Assembly (NCBI GenBank): GCA_014706295.1
Contig: JACSVZ010000013.1
Location: 709,231-773,230, forward strand
Length of the DNA stretch: 64,000 nucleotides
Reading direction: 5' to 3'
From: Lycocorax pyrrhopterus obiensis
Taxonomy: Eukaryota; Chordata; Aves; Passeriformes; Paradisaeidae
Of the stretch, positions 1-12,599 are shown in pieces. The translations under genes were made by a program, and so were the position numbers. The notes under the pieces are model-generated. The model made no database searches and was not told the origin of the DNA. It saw nothing but the letters and a program-made list of their open reading frames with translations. Positions within the stretch are counted from its first letter, which is position 1. Each line of letters starts with the position of its first letter.

Positions 1-874
1 GCATTGCCAGAAGGAGCTGGGATTTGGTGTATTTGCAATTCAGAGCAGGTAAAAGGAAGGTCTGGCTTCATTTGAACAGAGCAGAGCTGAATCTGTCTCT
101 GAGCTGCTGCCAGGATTTTTTCCATCTTAAATTGTGAGGTGCCTCGTAGCCACCCTTGAAAAGCTCTTCGAGAGGCAGAGGCTGAAAATGTCATAGAAGT
201 GCCAAGCGCATTGGTACCAATCATAAAAACAGATGTTCTCCATCATGAAAGAGGGGGATGTGGGAAGCAGAATGGTCTGAGAGAGAATACGGAAATCTGG
301 GTGTGCTCCTGACCTCGGGGGGGAAATGGGGGGATGTTGGCTCAGAGGTTTGACTCAAAGACCAAGCTGAAATGTCTTATTTTGTACTGTGATTGTTTTA
401 ATCCAGCCAAAACAAGGAGAGCTGTCCTGAAGGTGGTGATCTGGATTTTGGTTGGGAATCAGGCTCATTTGGTGGAGTTTTTCCTTTGCTTATAATTTAC
501 ATTAATATTATCTAGAAGCACTGTCCCTTTAAAAAAAACACAAAAAAATAAGTAAGAAAAATTCTCAGGGTAGCAACTTGTTAAGTCCTTAATCCTTCAG
601 CGAGAAGCTTCTCCTGTGAAACTCCTCCATTTCGTTTTGTTGGCAGTGAGACTGGGCCATATGTGCTGGTTCAGGTATGTGCGAGGGAGCTGCGAGCTCT
701 GCTGGGTTGCAGCACTCAGTAACCAAATGTAGGGTTAAGTACAGTTTCATTTGTTACTCGAGGAGTGTTAAAATAGAATTGCTGCCTTGTTTCAGGGAGC
801 GTTGCAGTTTGTAGCTGCACCGTGTGACACAGTCTGAGGAGTGCAGTGGCCTCGTACCGGCGGCGATTCGGGAG
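1..874. other. Single-copy intronic DNA, nothing recognised
   Basis: This is mixed-composition sequence with a few short A-rich runs near 530-550. I see no repeat family, coding exon or RNA gene. Confidence 0.5.
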
Positions 875-1107
875 CCCCATCCCATGGAAACCCCTGGGGT
901 GTGCAGAGACGTGGCAGGGGCGATCCCAAACCCCCCCAGGAGGAGCAGCTCAGCCCCCAGTGTGACCCTGTGCTGTGACCTGGGGGAGCTTGGGCTACCC
1001 CATCCCATGGGAAACCCCTGGGGTGTGCAGAGACATGGCAGGGGGGATCCCAAATTCCCACCAGCGGGAGCAGCTCAGCCCCCAGTGTGACTCTGTGCTG
1101 TGACCCC
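875..1107. repeat. Tandem duplication, about 123-bp unit, 1.9 copies
   Basis: The block starting 'ccccatcccatgg' at 875 recurs at 998. Both copies then carry the same order of landmarks: 'acccctggggtgtgcagaga', a 'ggcagggg' stretch, 'gagcagctcagcccccagtg', and 'tgtgctgtgacc'. The copies differ by scattered substitutions and small indels, so this is not a very recent duplication. Short open frames here follow from the GC content and are not genes. Confidence 0.85.
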
Positions 1108-2607
1108 TGGGCACGGTCGGCTCCTTGCCCAGCAGGGCTGGGGAGTGGCCCATGGCTGCCCTCTGCTCTCAGGGTGGGCTTTTTAACCAAAATGTTGCAG
1201 CAGAGTTAAATAATCGGTGTTTTTTTCCTTGCACATCCCCGTATAACACACGTAATGTACAAAATGTACCGGAATGGCACAGCAGCTGTGCACAGCTGGG
1301 GACCTTTCTTAGGGACAGGACTGGGCCCAATCTGCATTACTGGGATCTGCATCCAAATACATAAAACCCCAGGACAGGAGGGAAAGGATTATCTCCTTTA
1401 CTGTGGAGAGGGCTCTGGCTCTCTGTGATCCATCAAGGAACCCTGAGCTGACAGAAAGCCATGAGGAGGGTAAAGGAATGTCAGGACAAGGTCCAGGCTG
1501 ACTCTGTGTGGCTGGGACATGGAGGGAGCCCAGGACACGGTGGATTCGTGGAGCTGGACAGGCGGTGTAGCGGGGTGAAGGGAGCTGTCCGGGCTGTGGC
1601 TGCTCACCCGGGCCAGGGGACAGCCCCACTGCTGCTGTGGGCTGGGGACATCCCCCAAAGGCCACCCAGAGCCACTTCTGCCCTGGGGACAGGCAGCCAG
1701 GTCACTGGCTGGGGAGTGATGAACATCCCAGGTCCCGTGAACACGAAGGAGTTTATCCTGTCCCTGACCGAAGCCCCTTTGGCCGTGCCTAAGATCCAGC
1801 GATTAATAATAAATCCAGCAGCTGGAAAAGAGAAAGTCTCAGCCTGGCGGGGAAAACGCAGAGAAGCAGCGGTTCCAAAAAATGAATAATGAATGGCAAT
1901 TTGCTAATTATTCATGGCTGGGTCCTCTGGATCCTCCAGCTGTGTTGGTTTTTGTGGGGAAGCGTTTGAAGCGCGGGATCCTCTTGGAGCAGCTCCAGGA
2001 GGCCCCTTGGACAGGCCCATCCTGGCCTCCCCGGGCACAACTGATCGGGTGTTTAGCTCTGCCTCCCTGGCTTTTCCCAGGATTTCTGGTACTTGAAAGG
2101 AAGAGGAATGTGGTCCTTTGCTGTCAGTAAAGCTGGGATGTGCTGACTCATTAAGCCCAGGAGATGAGGCGTTCAGGAGAGTACCCAGGGCAGGAGGTTC
2201 CCTCTCCAGGGGTGAGGAGCCAGCAGGGAGTGAGGGAATGGCTCTTTCTAATTAAACAGATTTGGCTTTTAAATTAGCCCAATCTTCATTTGAGACAAAA
2301 GGCATTTTCCTACAGACAAATTTGCCAGGCTCTGGGGAGGGGAGGGAGTTGTCATTACCCACTGGCAGCCAAAGGAGGGTTATTGAGGAGTTTTTCCCAA
2401 CAGCCAAGTCTGAGATGTCTCAATTGCTGCTCAAGCAGCCCCTCCTCACCCTGGTGCCTCCTGTCCTTGTGCTCTCCTCACCACACCTGGGAGTGGATTT
2501 CGCGCTTTCCCTCCCCACAGCTGAGCTGTGGCAGAAGGGTTTTCCTCCCTTTCTTTGATGAGGGTAAAGGTGGAGCCATAGCTCAGCCTCTGCTCCCCAG
2601 GATGGGA
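1108..2607. other. Intronic DNA without recognised features
   Basis: The composition is GC-moderate with several spurious short reading frames on both strands. I recognised no protein and no CR1 3' end. Confidence 0.4.
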
Positions 2608-2663
2608 TGTGGGGTGTGGGGTGTGGGGTGTGGGGTGTGGGGTGTGGGGTGTGGGGTGTGGGA
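2608..2663. repeat. (GTGGGGT)n heptamer microsatellite
   Basis: About eight consecutive copies of the 7-bp unit GTGGGGT run almost without error, then degrade into 'gtgggatgctgcc'. The + strand has eight G-runs of four separated by TGT, an arrangement able to form G-quadruplexes in DNA or in the nascent NEGR1 pre-mRNA. The heptamer keeps several frames open, which explains the low-complexity CGVWGVG-type peptides seen in translation. Confidence 0.95.
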
Positions 2664-3951
2664 TGCTGCCCCACAAGCCCTTGGTGAGCTGCTGGAGATC
2701 CCAGCGCAGGGATCAGCTCCGTGGCACAGCAGATCCAGGTTGTGGGGAGGGAGCACTGGTTTGGAGTCCTGGCTCAGTCGGGGGTGTGATGCCAGCCCCA
2801 CACCTCTCCAGCCTGGCAGAGCTCCTCGTCTCTTCTGCCTCAGCACCTGTTAAATTAGGGCGAAAATCTGAGGGGTTCTTCAGTGCTGCAGTTTTAATCT
2901 GTAGATTTATTCTGTAGAAACTCTAAACCAACTCCAGAGACTTCATAGAGGGATTGAACTCACTGCACTGGGGGAGCTCTCTGTGTCCCCTGAAGGTGTC
3001 ACCAACAAAAGCCTGGGTTCATGTAAAGCCACCACCTCTCAGAAGATGTAAATAATCATTACTCCTCTATTAGATGAGTGTGTATTCTTAAAAACAGGTA
3101 TTATGTCTGTGTTCCAAAGAGCACCTCCCGTACATTCCCTAATATTTTCAGGAATCCTATAAATAACCTGACTGATAAGTCAGGGGCACCTTTCTTAAGA
3201 AAGCCTTGCAATCCACAGGAAGCATCCTTCTCCTTTCCTAACAGCTACCAGAGAAATTGCTTCTTCACATGGCTGGTTACACGATCCAGAGGTGTTACTG
3301 ATGTCCAGGTTTATACAGAACCCTTGGATATGTTGCCACTAACTATGAAAAAAATGTAAATAATTGCAAAAAGCTGCCCAAGAGGTCAGGAGTGACATTT
3401 GGAAGGAGAAGGAGCCTTGTGAGAGGGATGTGGTGGTATTTTCTGTGCTGATTTAATCACACAAGGACTTCACTGAGCAAGCATCTGACTGTGCACTCCT
3501 GGTTAGTGCCACACGCTTGGAATCTTGTCTCCAACGTTCTGGAAGCGCCAGACCGTGCCCTCAATTTCCATGTGTTGATTGCCTGGTGTGCTGGTTCCTA
3601 CACGGAGACTCCTAATTAAACTCGTGTATTAATATTCCCAATACATCGGCTGCGTATCGGAAACATAAACAGAATGAGTTTTCTCCCCCAAATGTAAATG
3701 AGCTCATTATAAATTGCACTCGGTGGTTCCCCAGTGGCACCACGAGCTGTTGGTGTTGGCTGCTGGGGCCCCAGGGGTGCAGAGGGCTCGAGGGTCTCTG
3801 CTAAGGGGTGAAGGGGCCCTGCTGTGCCTCCAGTCCTGAACCAGGGCACAGGGCACCGTCCCCACGGTGACTCCTGGCACTGCTTCCCGCTGTGCCAAGT
3901 CCTGGCAGTCAGGACCAGACCTAAGGGGGCTTCAGAGATCTCCTCAGTCAC
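2664..3951. other. Single-copy intronic DNA
   Basis: AT-richer, repeat-free sequence, especially 3030-3370. I see nothing to annotate. Confidence 0.4.
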
Positions 3952-3997
3952 GGACTCGATGGTCTTAGAGGTCTTTTCCAGCCTGAATGATCCTGTG
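3952..3997 (+). mobile_element. CR1 LINE 3'-end fragment (type C)
   Basis: The string 'actcgatggtcttagaggtc' followed by 'ttttccagcctgaatga' is the sense-strand 3' terminus of avian CR1. Only about 45 bp remain, consistent with the extreme 5' truncation usual for CR1 insertions. Confidence 0.75.
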
Positions 3998-3999
3998 TG

Positions 4000-6280
4000 A
4001 ACTGAGGGAATTGAGGGCACAGCCCTGATGCTGCTCCCGCTCCTGGCAGGTGCTGGACTCGCTCCCTGGGATCCAGAGAGAGCCTCCACATTGTGGGCAT
4101 TTTATAGCCGTGCTCCTTCCTCACTTTGGTAACTTTCCTTCGAGTTTAAACCACGCTGAAGCCTGCTCCACCCACCGCAGTCAGTGTGGGAAGGGGAGCA
4201 GGGTTCCCAGGAATGAGGAGAACTGGGATGTGGGCACAGGGAGGGAGGGGCAGTGCTGCTGTAGGTGGTTCTGCCTGGAGTGGCCCCTGCTGCAGCCAGC
4301 TCGGGGCTCCCCCTCCCAGCCTGACCCCCGGATCTCCCGTGGGATTTCTGCCCCGTGTCCCAGGCTGGGTGTGGGCAGGTTCATCAGGAATTTACACAGC
4401 CTTAATTAACGTGCCAGCACTGCTTGGGTCGTGGCTGTTCACACAGTTCAGTGTCGTCGTTAAACCCAGCAGTTTCATTTTATTGACTGAGAAATCATAT
4501 CTCAGTGCCTTCGGATGTGTGACAGGCTTCTGCCCAGTTTTAGCTTGATAGCTTTGCCTGGCCCACCAAATCTGACATTTCTGGAGAGAAATACACTCTC
4601 CAGGGAAATTCCCTTTGTGTCCACAGTTTCTGCTGTTGTCCAATTACCTAAGAAAGATTTTGCTATTTTATCTCTCAAATACCGGCCTGGAAAGCAAATC
4701 AAATTTCAATTTGCATAGTTCTGTTTCAGCCAGGAGGGCTGGTCTGCGTCATAAAATATAATATAAAACGTGTGTGTGGGTATATATATATTTATCAACT
4801 TAAATGAAAATTCCTGTTCTCATTAGGAGCCTGCTGCAGTCAGTCAGAGGACAGTTATTGATTTAATAAGGTTTGGATCCATCCCAAGGTCTCCTGGAGC
4901 CATCACGCTGCAGAGAACTGGTGCCGTGCAGCTCATTTTTCCTTCCATCCCTCCCACTCCTGCCCCTGCGTGCAGTCACTGTCCTGAGCTCCTCCAGCTC
5001 CGGCTGGGCTGGCAGAGAAAGTCTCTCCCTCCACACCTCCAGAGGGGTGATGGGCAGGGAATCGATCTGAAATCGGTTCTAGGAAATTCCAGACACTTTG
5101 TTAAGGGGTGGTCACACATCTGAGCCTCTGAGCTTCTCCTGGCTCCTGCTCAGGGGCGTGGGACACCCAGGCCACAGCCAGAGGGTTCCTGGTGCGCCTT
5201 CCCAAAGCCAAGACACAGCTTTGCCTGGAGCACGTCCCAACTGGAACCTTGGCAGGTCCGGGCGTTGCCTCTTCCCTCACAGTCTGAGGGGGATTTCGCT
5301 TTCTGCCCTCTGTGCTCTGTCTTCACTGGGGCATTTCTGATCCAAGGCCTTGGTTTTGCTTTCCATGTGTGTCCAAGCTGTGCAGACAGGACTGGCTGCT
5401 CCAGGAGAGCTGGTGCTGATCCATCATGGGACGGCCCCGTCCTGGACATGGACCCAGCTCCTGAAATTCAGGGCATCAGAGAAGCAGGGTTCTAAATCCA
5501 TGGGAGCCCTCCTCAGAGATCCAGGTTCATTCAGCCAGGGTATTTGAATGGAGAGCTTCTGTTCCCAATGGAAAACAGCTCTGAAAACCTCCAGCCATCC
5601 CCACAGACAAAGGGAACACCTTCCCTGTCTCCTCTCCTCTCTCCCAGGGTGAAACGCAGCTGAGCAGCTCGGCTGAACCAGAGCCTCCCTCCCGTGGCAG
5701 GGACCGGGGGAGCCATTCCAGAACAGATTGCCGAGACAGAGTTAGAAACTCGGCACCTTGGATTCATATATTCACAGGGAATTAGATAAATGGCCAAATC
5801 CCCCATTTATGTAAGTCATAATAATTCTGTTAAATGTTGGGTTTGAGCTCCTTCCATATGGATGCCAACTGCTGCTCCAGGTAACAATTACCGAGAGTTA
5901 TGAAGGAATTTTCTCTAAATCCATTTTCCAGCTTGAGCTTTATTATGAATTATATGACAATAAGTGACTGAGATGGGATGAGCAGAAATAACCCGTTTGA
6001 GCAAGGCCAGGAACACAAGTTTCTCCTTGACATTTAGCAGAAATTTAAAGGCCTGAGAGTGGATCAGGGAAAAATCAGACAAAAACGAACCAAAAGCCCA
6101 GGGGTCTTTGCTGTGGGATCTTGCCCCGATGCTCTGTTTTGTTCCATTTGTGTTTATATTCACAAATTTTGCAGTTACCTACAACTCACGGGGTTCAGAC
6201 TCATCTTCTTACCCACCTGGTTAAATCAGAGGGGTCGAAGTGTGGCCAAATCTTCATCTCAAGTATCAGTTAATTGGCAC
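4000..6280. other. Intronic DNA, mostly single copy
   Basis: It holds a short TG/TA-rich simple tract at about 4767-4793 and otherwise ordinary sequence. No exon-like block with splice sites was recognised. Confidence 0.4.
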
Positions 6281-6392
6281 AAAATCATGGAATATCCCGA
6301 GTTGGGAGGGGCCCACAGCGATCACTGATCCAGCTCCCTGCACAGACACCCCACAATCCCACCGTGTGCCTGGGAGCGTTGTCCAAACAATG
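6281..6392 (-). mobile_element. CR1 LINE fragment (type B), antisense to NEGR1
   Basis: It begins with the reverse-complement CR1 tail 'aaatcatggaatatcccgag' and continues 'ttgggaggggcccacagcga'. The diagnostic 'gagcgttgtccaaaca' follows before similarity fades. The element's sense strand is -. Confidence 0.85.
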
Positions 6393-8412
6393 ATTAAAAC
6401 ATTCCAGGTCATCCATGGAATTTGCTTCCCTGCCCGTGCCCCCCTCAGGGTGAGGAGCACCCGTGGTCAGAGCTCGCTGGGACTCGAGTGTCTTCTCACA
6501 GAGTAGAAAACCTTGAAGTTAATCAAAGAAAACTGAAAATCCAAAGAATACCTCTTGTAACAAATGGGATGAGGACAAGAAGTGCTATAAATAGCACTAT
6601 AAATAATGATAGAAATATATTTTACAGCTCGGTCTGGAACACAAACTTGAGCTCGGCCTCAAAACTTTGGGAGGATGGGGGGAGGAGGCTCAGAAAGGGG
6701 TGATAGGAAGCAGAGGATGAAACAATCCCCAAGTGAAGAGATTAAACACAATTAGTGTCTGTCCTGGGCAGGAAAAGTGAGTTGTTGGAATATTGGTGAG
6801 TCTGGAGAATGTGCATTAGGAAGTTTTCTCATGACATGGGCCCAGGAGAGAGTCACTTACCCTGCTCAGTGGTGAATTTAAACCTAATGCAAAGCACTTC
6901 TTCATTAAGGGATATTAAGTGCAGAACTTATTTTCATATCAAGTTGTTGAGCAAAGCTCAGGGGGCTTTACAGAGGAATTAGATATTGATCAAGGATATC
7001 CTGAGTTTTCAGAGAGATCAGAAAATTTAAACCCAAGACCTTGGTATTTAAGCAAATAATCCAACAGGTTGGAAAATGCCAAAACTGGAATAATTTCCCA
7101 GATAAATTCTGGGTTAATTGACAAAAGCAGTTGCTTAAATCCAAACATTTATCTGTAAAGTCTGTGTGCTTCTATCGAGTCCAGTGTTTGTCATTTGGAG
7201 ATTACCAGAAAATGCAGAGAGATGGTGTCTGCAGAGCTCCCACTGCTCCTTCCTGGCAGCTGCCGCGTGTTCCTGAGGGTCTGGACACTCGGTGAGCTGA
7301 AGGAAAAGAGGAAGGGGAAAAAAGAAATATTTTTTTTCGGCTGCAAGGAAGCTAAAAATAACTCCAGAGGTTTAAAAACAAGAGGTTTTCAGTGAGCCCA
7401 CACTACAAGCACCAATTAACCTCTGTGCTGAACCACAGAAGGAACAAAGTGCTGAGGTACCTCAGCGAGCCTCAGAAATCAAGAGCTCAGTCACTGTTAT
7501 CCTTAATTCCACCTCCAGGTTTATATGTGGAGATTTGGACTGGATTTACAACAATAAATTGAGCATAAAAGCTTTCTCTTCTCAGGGCTCTTCCACACCT
7601 CGGGTGGAGCGCGCTGGCATCAGAGGCTTTGATTTGAGATATCAGAACTATTCACAGAAAAAGGCCTGTAATGAATTTTTCAGAAACTACCTTTTCCCCT
7701 ACATATCTGAAGTAACAAAGCTGATTTCTTGGCTTTTAAATGTTCTGCCATGAAGCACCTACAGCAATGACCTGAATTTTACTGTGGGACAAGGTGCTGC
7801 TCCTGTAGAGACCATTTCTTATAAATTGCCCTGATACTCAGATTTTAGGCTTGGCAATATTTAGATTTACTAACTTTATTCAAAAATAAAACATAAACCT
7901 GAGAACTGGATCATTTAAATTCTGTTAATTTATTCAGTTAAAATTATATTCCAAGGAAAAGAAGAAAAATTTTAAATTTCTGGGGATGTGAGGAAGAAAG
8001 GAGCAAATCTCATGGAGTGACTGCACCCTATCACGATGTAGCAGCTTTAATTTAGTCAATAAAATGTCCATCTTTCCCCAGCCCCTTTTCTGAGGCTGGT
8101 GCTGAGCTGCCCAGGGTGCTGCAAGTACGTGAGGAAACGCCTGTGGGAACGGGAAACCGGCTTTGGAGTCAGGATCAGACTGGGGCTTGTCTGAATCAAA
8201 GGGGACCAAAATGTTCTTTAAAATGTAATTTTACAGCCAGAGGTAGTTCTGTGCATTTCTTCAGCTTCTTCATCAAGGTAATTCAATTTATTCATCTTAA
8301 TCAAGTGCTGAGTTTAAACAATCGGCTCCTGCTGATACCAGAGCAGAATGTTGTATAAAGGATGTCTGGTTCCAAAAAGTACTTTTGATTAATGACTGAA
8401 TGTTGATTGTTT
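6393..8412. other. AT-rich single-copy intronic DNA
   Basis: The block is long and AT-rich with no CR1 and no minisatellite. It contains only short chance reading frames. Its repeat-free nature makes it a candidate for non-coding conservation, which cannot be tested here. Confidence 0.4.
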
Positions 8413-8515
8413 TTGCCCCTGGATCCCTGGCAGTGCCCAGGGCCAGGCTGGACGGGGCTTGGAGCAGCCTGGGACAGTGGGAGGTGTCCGTGCCCAGGGC
8501 AGGGGGGGCTCTGAG
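8413..8515 (+). mobile_element. CR1 LINE fragment (type A), sense to NEGR1
   Basis: The series 'tgcccctggatccctggcag', 'ccaggctggacggggcttgg' and 'agcagcctgggacagtggga' matches the sense-strand body of the songbird CR1 copies found elsewhere in the window. The 3' tail is degraded. Confidence 0.85.
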
Positions 8516-9118
8516 GGCTGTAAGGGACACTGTGCCTCACTGGGCTGGGCTGGTCCTGCAGGAGATGCAGCAGCAGCAGCAGCCTGGCTTTGGCCTGGGC
8601 AGGGCTGTCCTTGGCTCGGGTCTGAGCTTCTGAGGTGTGACCCTGACACCAGACCAGCGTGAGCTCCAGTATGCCAGATGTCCGTGCCTTGGCCAGGAGC
8701 TGTTACACGTGTGCCAGCAGTGATCGGTGTGGGAGGCCTCTCAACCCTTGGGCAGAGCAGTGGCTCCTCGGGGAAGCACATTTTGGGGGTTATTTTAACC
8801 AGTGCTGGCTGTGCCTGGGGCCTGTTTTCCTGCAGGGTGTTTGTGGCAACTCCTGCTCCCCGAGCTCAGCTTTGAGCGGCTCCCCAGGCACCAGATGCAT
8901 TCCCCTCCTCTGGGGGTTTCTCCATGCCTGGTTCCACAGCCAGGCACTGCCCATCCCCTGCTCTGCCTGATTTCCAGGACACATCTGTACCAAAGCAAAG
9001 CAGCTGTGCTTCCCTGTGCCGCATTTGGAACTGCAATAATCCACATCAAGGTTCATTGCTGTGCTTGCCTGGCAGCATTCTGTGGCTCTATTGCACTTGG
9101 GAAGTTTGGAGTCAAGTC

Positions 9119-9643
9119 TTGAATCCCAGACTGGGTCAGGCTGGAGAGACCACAGTGGCTCCTCTGGTGCCACCTCCCTGCTCCAGCAGGGCCATCCCAG
9201 AGCACAGGGCACAGGATTGTGTCCCATGGCTCTGGAATATCCCCAGGGAGGAGACTCCACAGCCTCTCTGGTCTCTGTTCAGGGCTGGGCACTGCCCAGG
9301 GCAGGAATTCTGCCTCCTGTGCAGGGGAATTTCTGGGCTCAGTCCCTGCCCGTGGCTCTGGTGCCACTGCTGGGCCCCGGAGCAGAGCTTGGGCCCTGCC
9401 CTGAGCCCTCCCTGCAGCCAGGGACAGCCAGGGCTGAGGGCCCCTCTCAGCTGGGGCTCCTCTGAGGCTGAGCAGCCCCGGCTCCCTCAGCCTCTCCTGG
9501 GCACGGGGATGCTCCAGGCCCTTCCTCAGCTCCGCAGCCTCCGCCGGCCCCGCTCCGGGAGCTCCCTGTCCCTGCTGTGCTGAGGAGAGCAGGGCTGGAC
9601 ACAGAGCTCCAGAGGTGCCCCCAGGGCTGGGCAGAGGGACAGG
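9119..9643 (-). mobile_element. CR1 LINE fragment (type D), about 525 bp
   Basis: It begins 'gaatcccagactgggtcagg' and contains 'ccatcccagagcacagggca' and 'gagactccacagcctctctg'. The long GC-rich body ends near 'ccagaggtgcccccagggct'. This is the longest CR1 remnant in the first half of the window and the only clear copy of this type. Its 3' end is at 9119, so the sense strand is -. The 219-aa frame crossing it on the + strand is antisense CR1, not a gene. Confidence 0.85.
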
Positions 9644-10351
9644 ATAAGCTGCTCCTTCTTAAACTGTAACTCCATCTTAATTAATCTCCTTTCACAGAAA
9701 TTGTAGTCATTTCATGAATCTCATCATGACATGGGCACATCTCCCATGTAATTTATAGAGATTGTAATGATTCATTTGATAGGCATTGTCTGTGGATTTC
9801 GGCTCGTCAGGGATCAGCAGAGCTATAATTACACAGTAATTACTAAATAAGTTATTCACAAATTGCTGTGCCAGTGAAAGCAAATAGCAGAGCAGTTGAA
9901 GAGTATCCAGTTGTGGGCACGTGTTCCATCCACGAGGAGCGCGGGGATGGGGGCTTGCTCTGAGCGTGGTGGGAATCCATGGATCAGGTGGGAGAGCCTG
10001 CTGGTGAGAATGGCTTCTGTCCTGGAAAGAGGGGTCTGTGCCTGTATTCCAGAGCTGCAGCAGCAGGAGGAAGCTTCCACCCGGGGAACCTTCTGGGAGG
10101 TGGTGGGGTCAGGAATCGGGGTCCCCCTGTCAGGGGAGCATCTCCCTGGGCTGCCCCAAGGCACAATGAGCCCAGTCCCACAGGGACCATCCCTTGGGCC
10201 ACAAATGGACCACAAACCCTGGGAATTTGGGTACCTGAAGTTCATGTGAACCCTTCCCAGTCAGCTCCTCATGTCCAAGCTGCTGCTTTGCTGTAACTCA
10301 GGCAGATTGCCCTGGTTTCTTCTTCTGGTTTTCTGGTAAGTGTAGTGATGA
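9644..10351. other. Single-copy intronic DNA between two CR1 copies
   Basis: An AT-rich part (9655-9895) is followed by GC-richer sequence. No feature was recognised. Confidence 0.35.
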
Positions 10352-10600
10352 GTTCCCGCTGCCAGAGGGCAGGGATAGGTGGGATATTGGGAAGGAATTC
10401 CTCCCTGTGAGGGTAGGGAGGCCCTGGCACAGGGTGCCCAGAGAAGCTGGGGCTGCCCCTGGATCCCTGGCAGTGTCCAAGGCCAGGCTGGACATTGGGG
10501 CTTGGAGCAGCCTGGGACAGTGGGAGGTGTCCCTGCCATGGCAGGGGTGGCACTGGGTGGGTTTGAGGTCCCTCCACCCCACACCAGTGTGGGATTGTGT
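10352..10600 (+). mobile_element. CR1 LINE fragment (type A), sense to NEGR1
   Basis: It reads 'gccagagggcagggataggt', 'gggatattgggaaggaattc', 'ggccctggcacagggtgccc' and ends with the tail 'gggtttgaggtccctccacc'. The copy is well preserved over about 250 bp and is the inverse of the - strand copies at 33781 and 39717. Confidence 0.92.
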
Positions 10601-11423
10601 GAGCTGCTCGAGCACCTGCTGCAGCTGGGACTTGTCCTGAGCCCTGTGTTCCCATGGCATGGGGGGCTCCCAGCACGTCCCTGACTCAGTGACAGACGAG
10701 GCTCTCGTGCCCCAGGACTTGCACCTTCACAGGTGTCCCCTGCTGCATCTCCAGTGTGTATTTTGCTGTATTTATTTCCAGAAATACAGTGACAGTTGTG
10801 CAGATTTAAAGAGTGACCTCTGAGAACAGGAATATCATTACTGGGAGTCAGAGCAGTGCTAATCATATGTTTCTGAGCAGGAAAATGCTAACAGATTTCC
10901 AGATCTGCATTATTCATGAGCTTCCATTTATCCATATGAATGAAAGACCAAGCTCAAAGGACACCGCCAACTTTGTCACTTTTTCTTCATCTTGTTATGG
11001 TCTCAACAGCTGTAAAAATCATTAAAGCAGCAGTTTTCCCTGGAAAAATCTGAAATGGGGAATAAGGACTAGTGAGCAAATATTGTTTATCCTTTAGAAC
11101 ACAGTAACTTGAACAACTAAATCACAGCACTGTCTTTCATGTCCCTTTGGTGACACAGACATATCCAAAGGTATGAAATTCTGTGGGTTTCTCTCTTTGC
11201 TTCACCTGGCTTTGTCACCCAAGCAGAGAGCACAGGGGTGACACAGCACCAGGACTGGGGCAGCCTCAGGACCAGCTTCCTTGGATCTCTGCCCTCATGG
11301 AATGTCATGCTCAGAGCAGCAGGGTCAGGTGTCCTAAACTAAAATGTTCTTTTTTCTCTTCCATGAGCAGAGACATTCCTCTCCTCCACCCATTTTATTT
11401 AAAAACAAGCCATTTATTTTAAT
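10601..11423. other. Single-copy intronic DNA
   Basis: The part 10740-11110 is AT-rich and repeat-free. No exon or RNA gene was recognised. Confidence 0.35.
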
Positions 11424-11573
11424 CTTGGAATGGTTTGGTTGGGAGGGACCTCAAAGCCCATCCAGTGCCACCCCTGCCATGGCAGGGACACCTCCCACTG
11501 TCCCAGGCTGCTCCAAGCCCCAGTGTCCAGCCTGGCCTTGGGCACTGCCAGGGGTCCAGGGGCAGCCACAGCC
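11424..11573 (-). mobile_element. CR1 LINE fragment (type A)
   Basis: It opens with 'cttggaatggtttggttggg' and continues through 'cccactgtcccaggctgctc' to 'ccaggggcagccacagcc', the antisense order of the type A copies. It is truncated after about 150 bp. Confidence 0.92.
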
Positions 11574-12325
11574 ACAGGCTTTGTCTTTTACTCCATTGCT
11601 TGGTTCCCACGTGTGGATGGCTCATCCCTGGAGTGTGGGGGTGCCCTTTGCTGCCAGAACCTGTGGGACCTGGCAGATGCTTCCCCTTGTGGATTGATGG
11701 GAAACCACAACATCTGAGCTGAAATGGGTGCTCAGGCACCCCAGGGACAGCTGGGGTACAGCAGGGAGCTTTCACAACCTTTCCCTTAGCTGCTGGTGGT
11801 TAAACAATGGATTTCCCTGTTGGCAGGCAGTGCACTGGGGTCTGGCTGCAGCCCCTCTCCGAGGAATGGGGCTGCTCCAGGTGTGCAGGGGGAGGGAATG
11901 TCATAAATCACGTCCCCAATGGTGCTTTTCTGATCCTCATTATAGGAACAATACTGTAAGCCGTGTGGAATATTTCATAAACACAGCTCCTCCACAGAGG
12001 CTGCAAACTGGCTGTGCTTTTTATTGTCTTTTATTTTTGATAATACTCCAAAGTGTCTTGTAACTGGATCCAGAGTGTGGGGAGAAATTCTTTGGGATTT
12101 GGCATCAAACGAGCCCACTGGATGTCCCCTCTCAGGATGCAGAAGTGCTGTCTGAGCTTGTCTCTGTTCGTGGCAGTTATTGTTGCATTGTTTTATTCCA
12201 TAAACTGCAACGGGAGCCCCTGGGTGGGAAACTGGGAGTGCTGGGAATCTCCTCTTGCATCTGGAAGGGCCTCAGTGTCCTGGGAAAAAAGTCCTTATGA
12301 GGCTCTGTGCAGGATGGGCGAGTTT

Positions 12326-12599
12326 TTCCTGCTCTCTGGGACAGGGACAGGACCCAGGGAAGGGCTGGAGCTGTGTCAGGGAGGGTCAGGCTGGAGATCA
12401 GGGACAGGTTCTTCCCCCAGAGGTGCTGGGCACTGCCCAGGCTCCCCAGGGAATGGGCACGGCCCCGAGGCTGCCAGAGCTCCAGGAGCATTTGGGCAGC
12501 GCTGCCAGGGATGCCCAGGGTGGGGGTGTTGGGGGGTCTGTGCAGGGCAGGAGCTGGGTCAGTGATCCCTGTGGGTCCCTCCCAGCTCAGGACAGTCCG
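12326..12599 (+). mobile_element. CR1 LINE fragment (type B), sense to NEGR1
   Basis: Sense-strand landmarks are 'ctctgggacagggacaggac', 'aggttcttcccccagaggtg', 'cactgcccaggctccccagg', and the tail 'gtgatccctgtgggtccctc'. It is the mirror image of the copy at 25281-25540. Confidence 0.9.

Noticed and set aside
8567..8582. CAG-type trinucleotide run
   Set aside because: Only about five GCA units in non-coding DNA, too short to annotate as a repeat locus.
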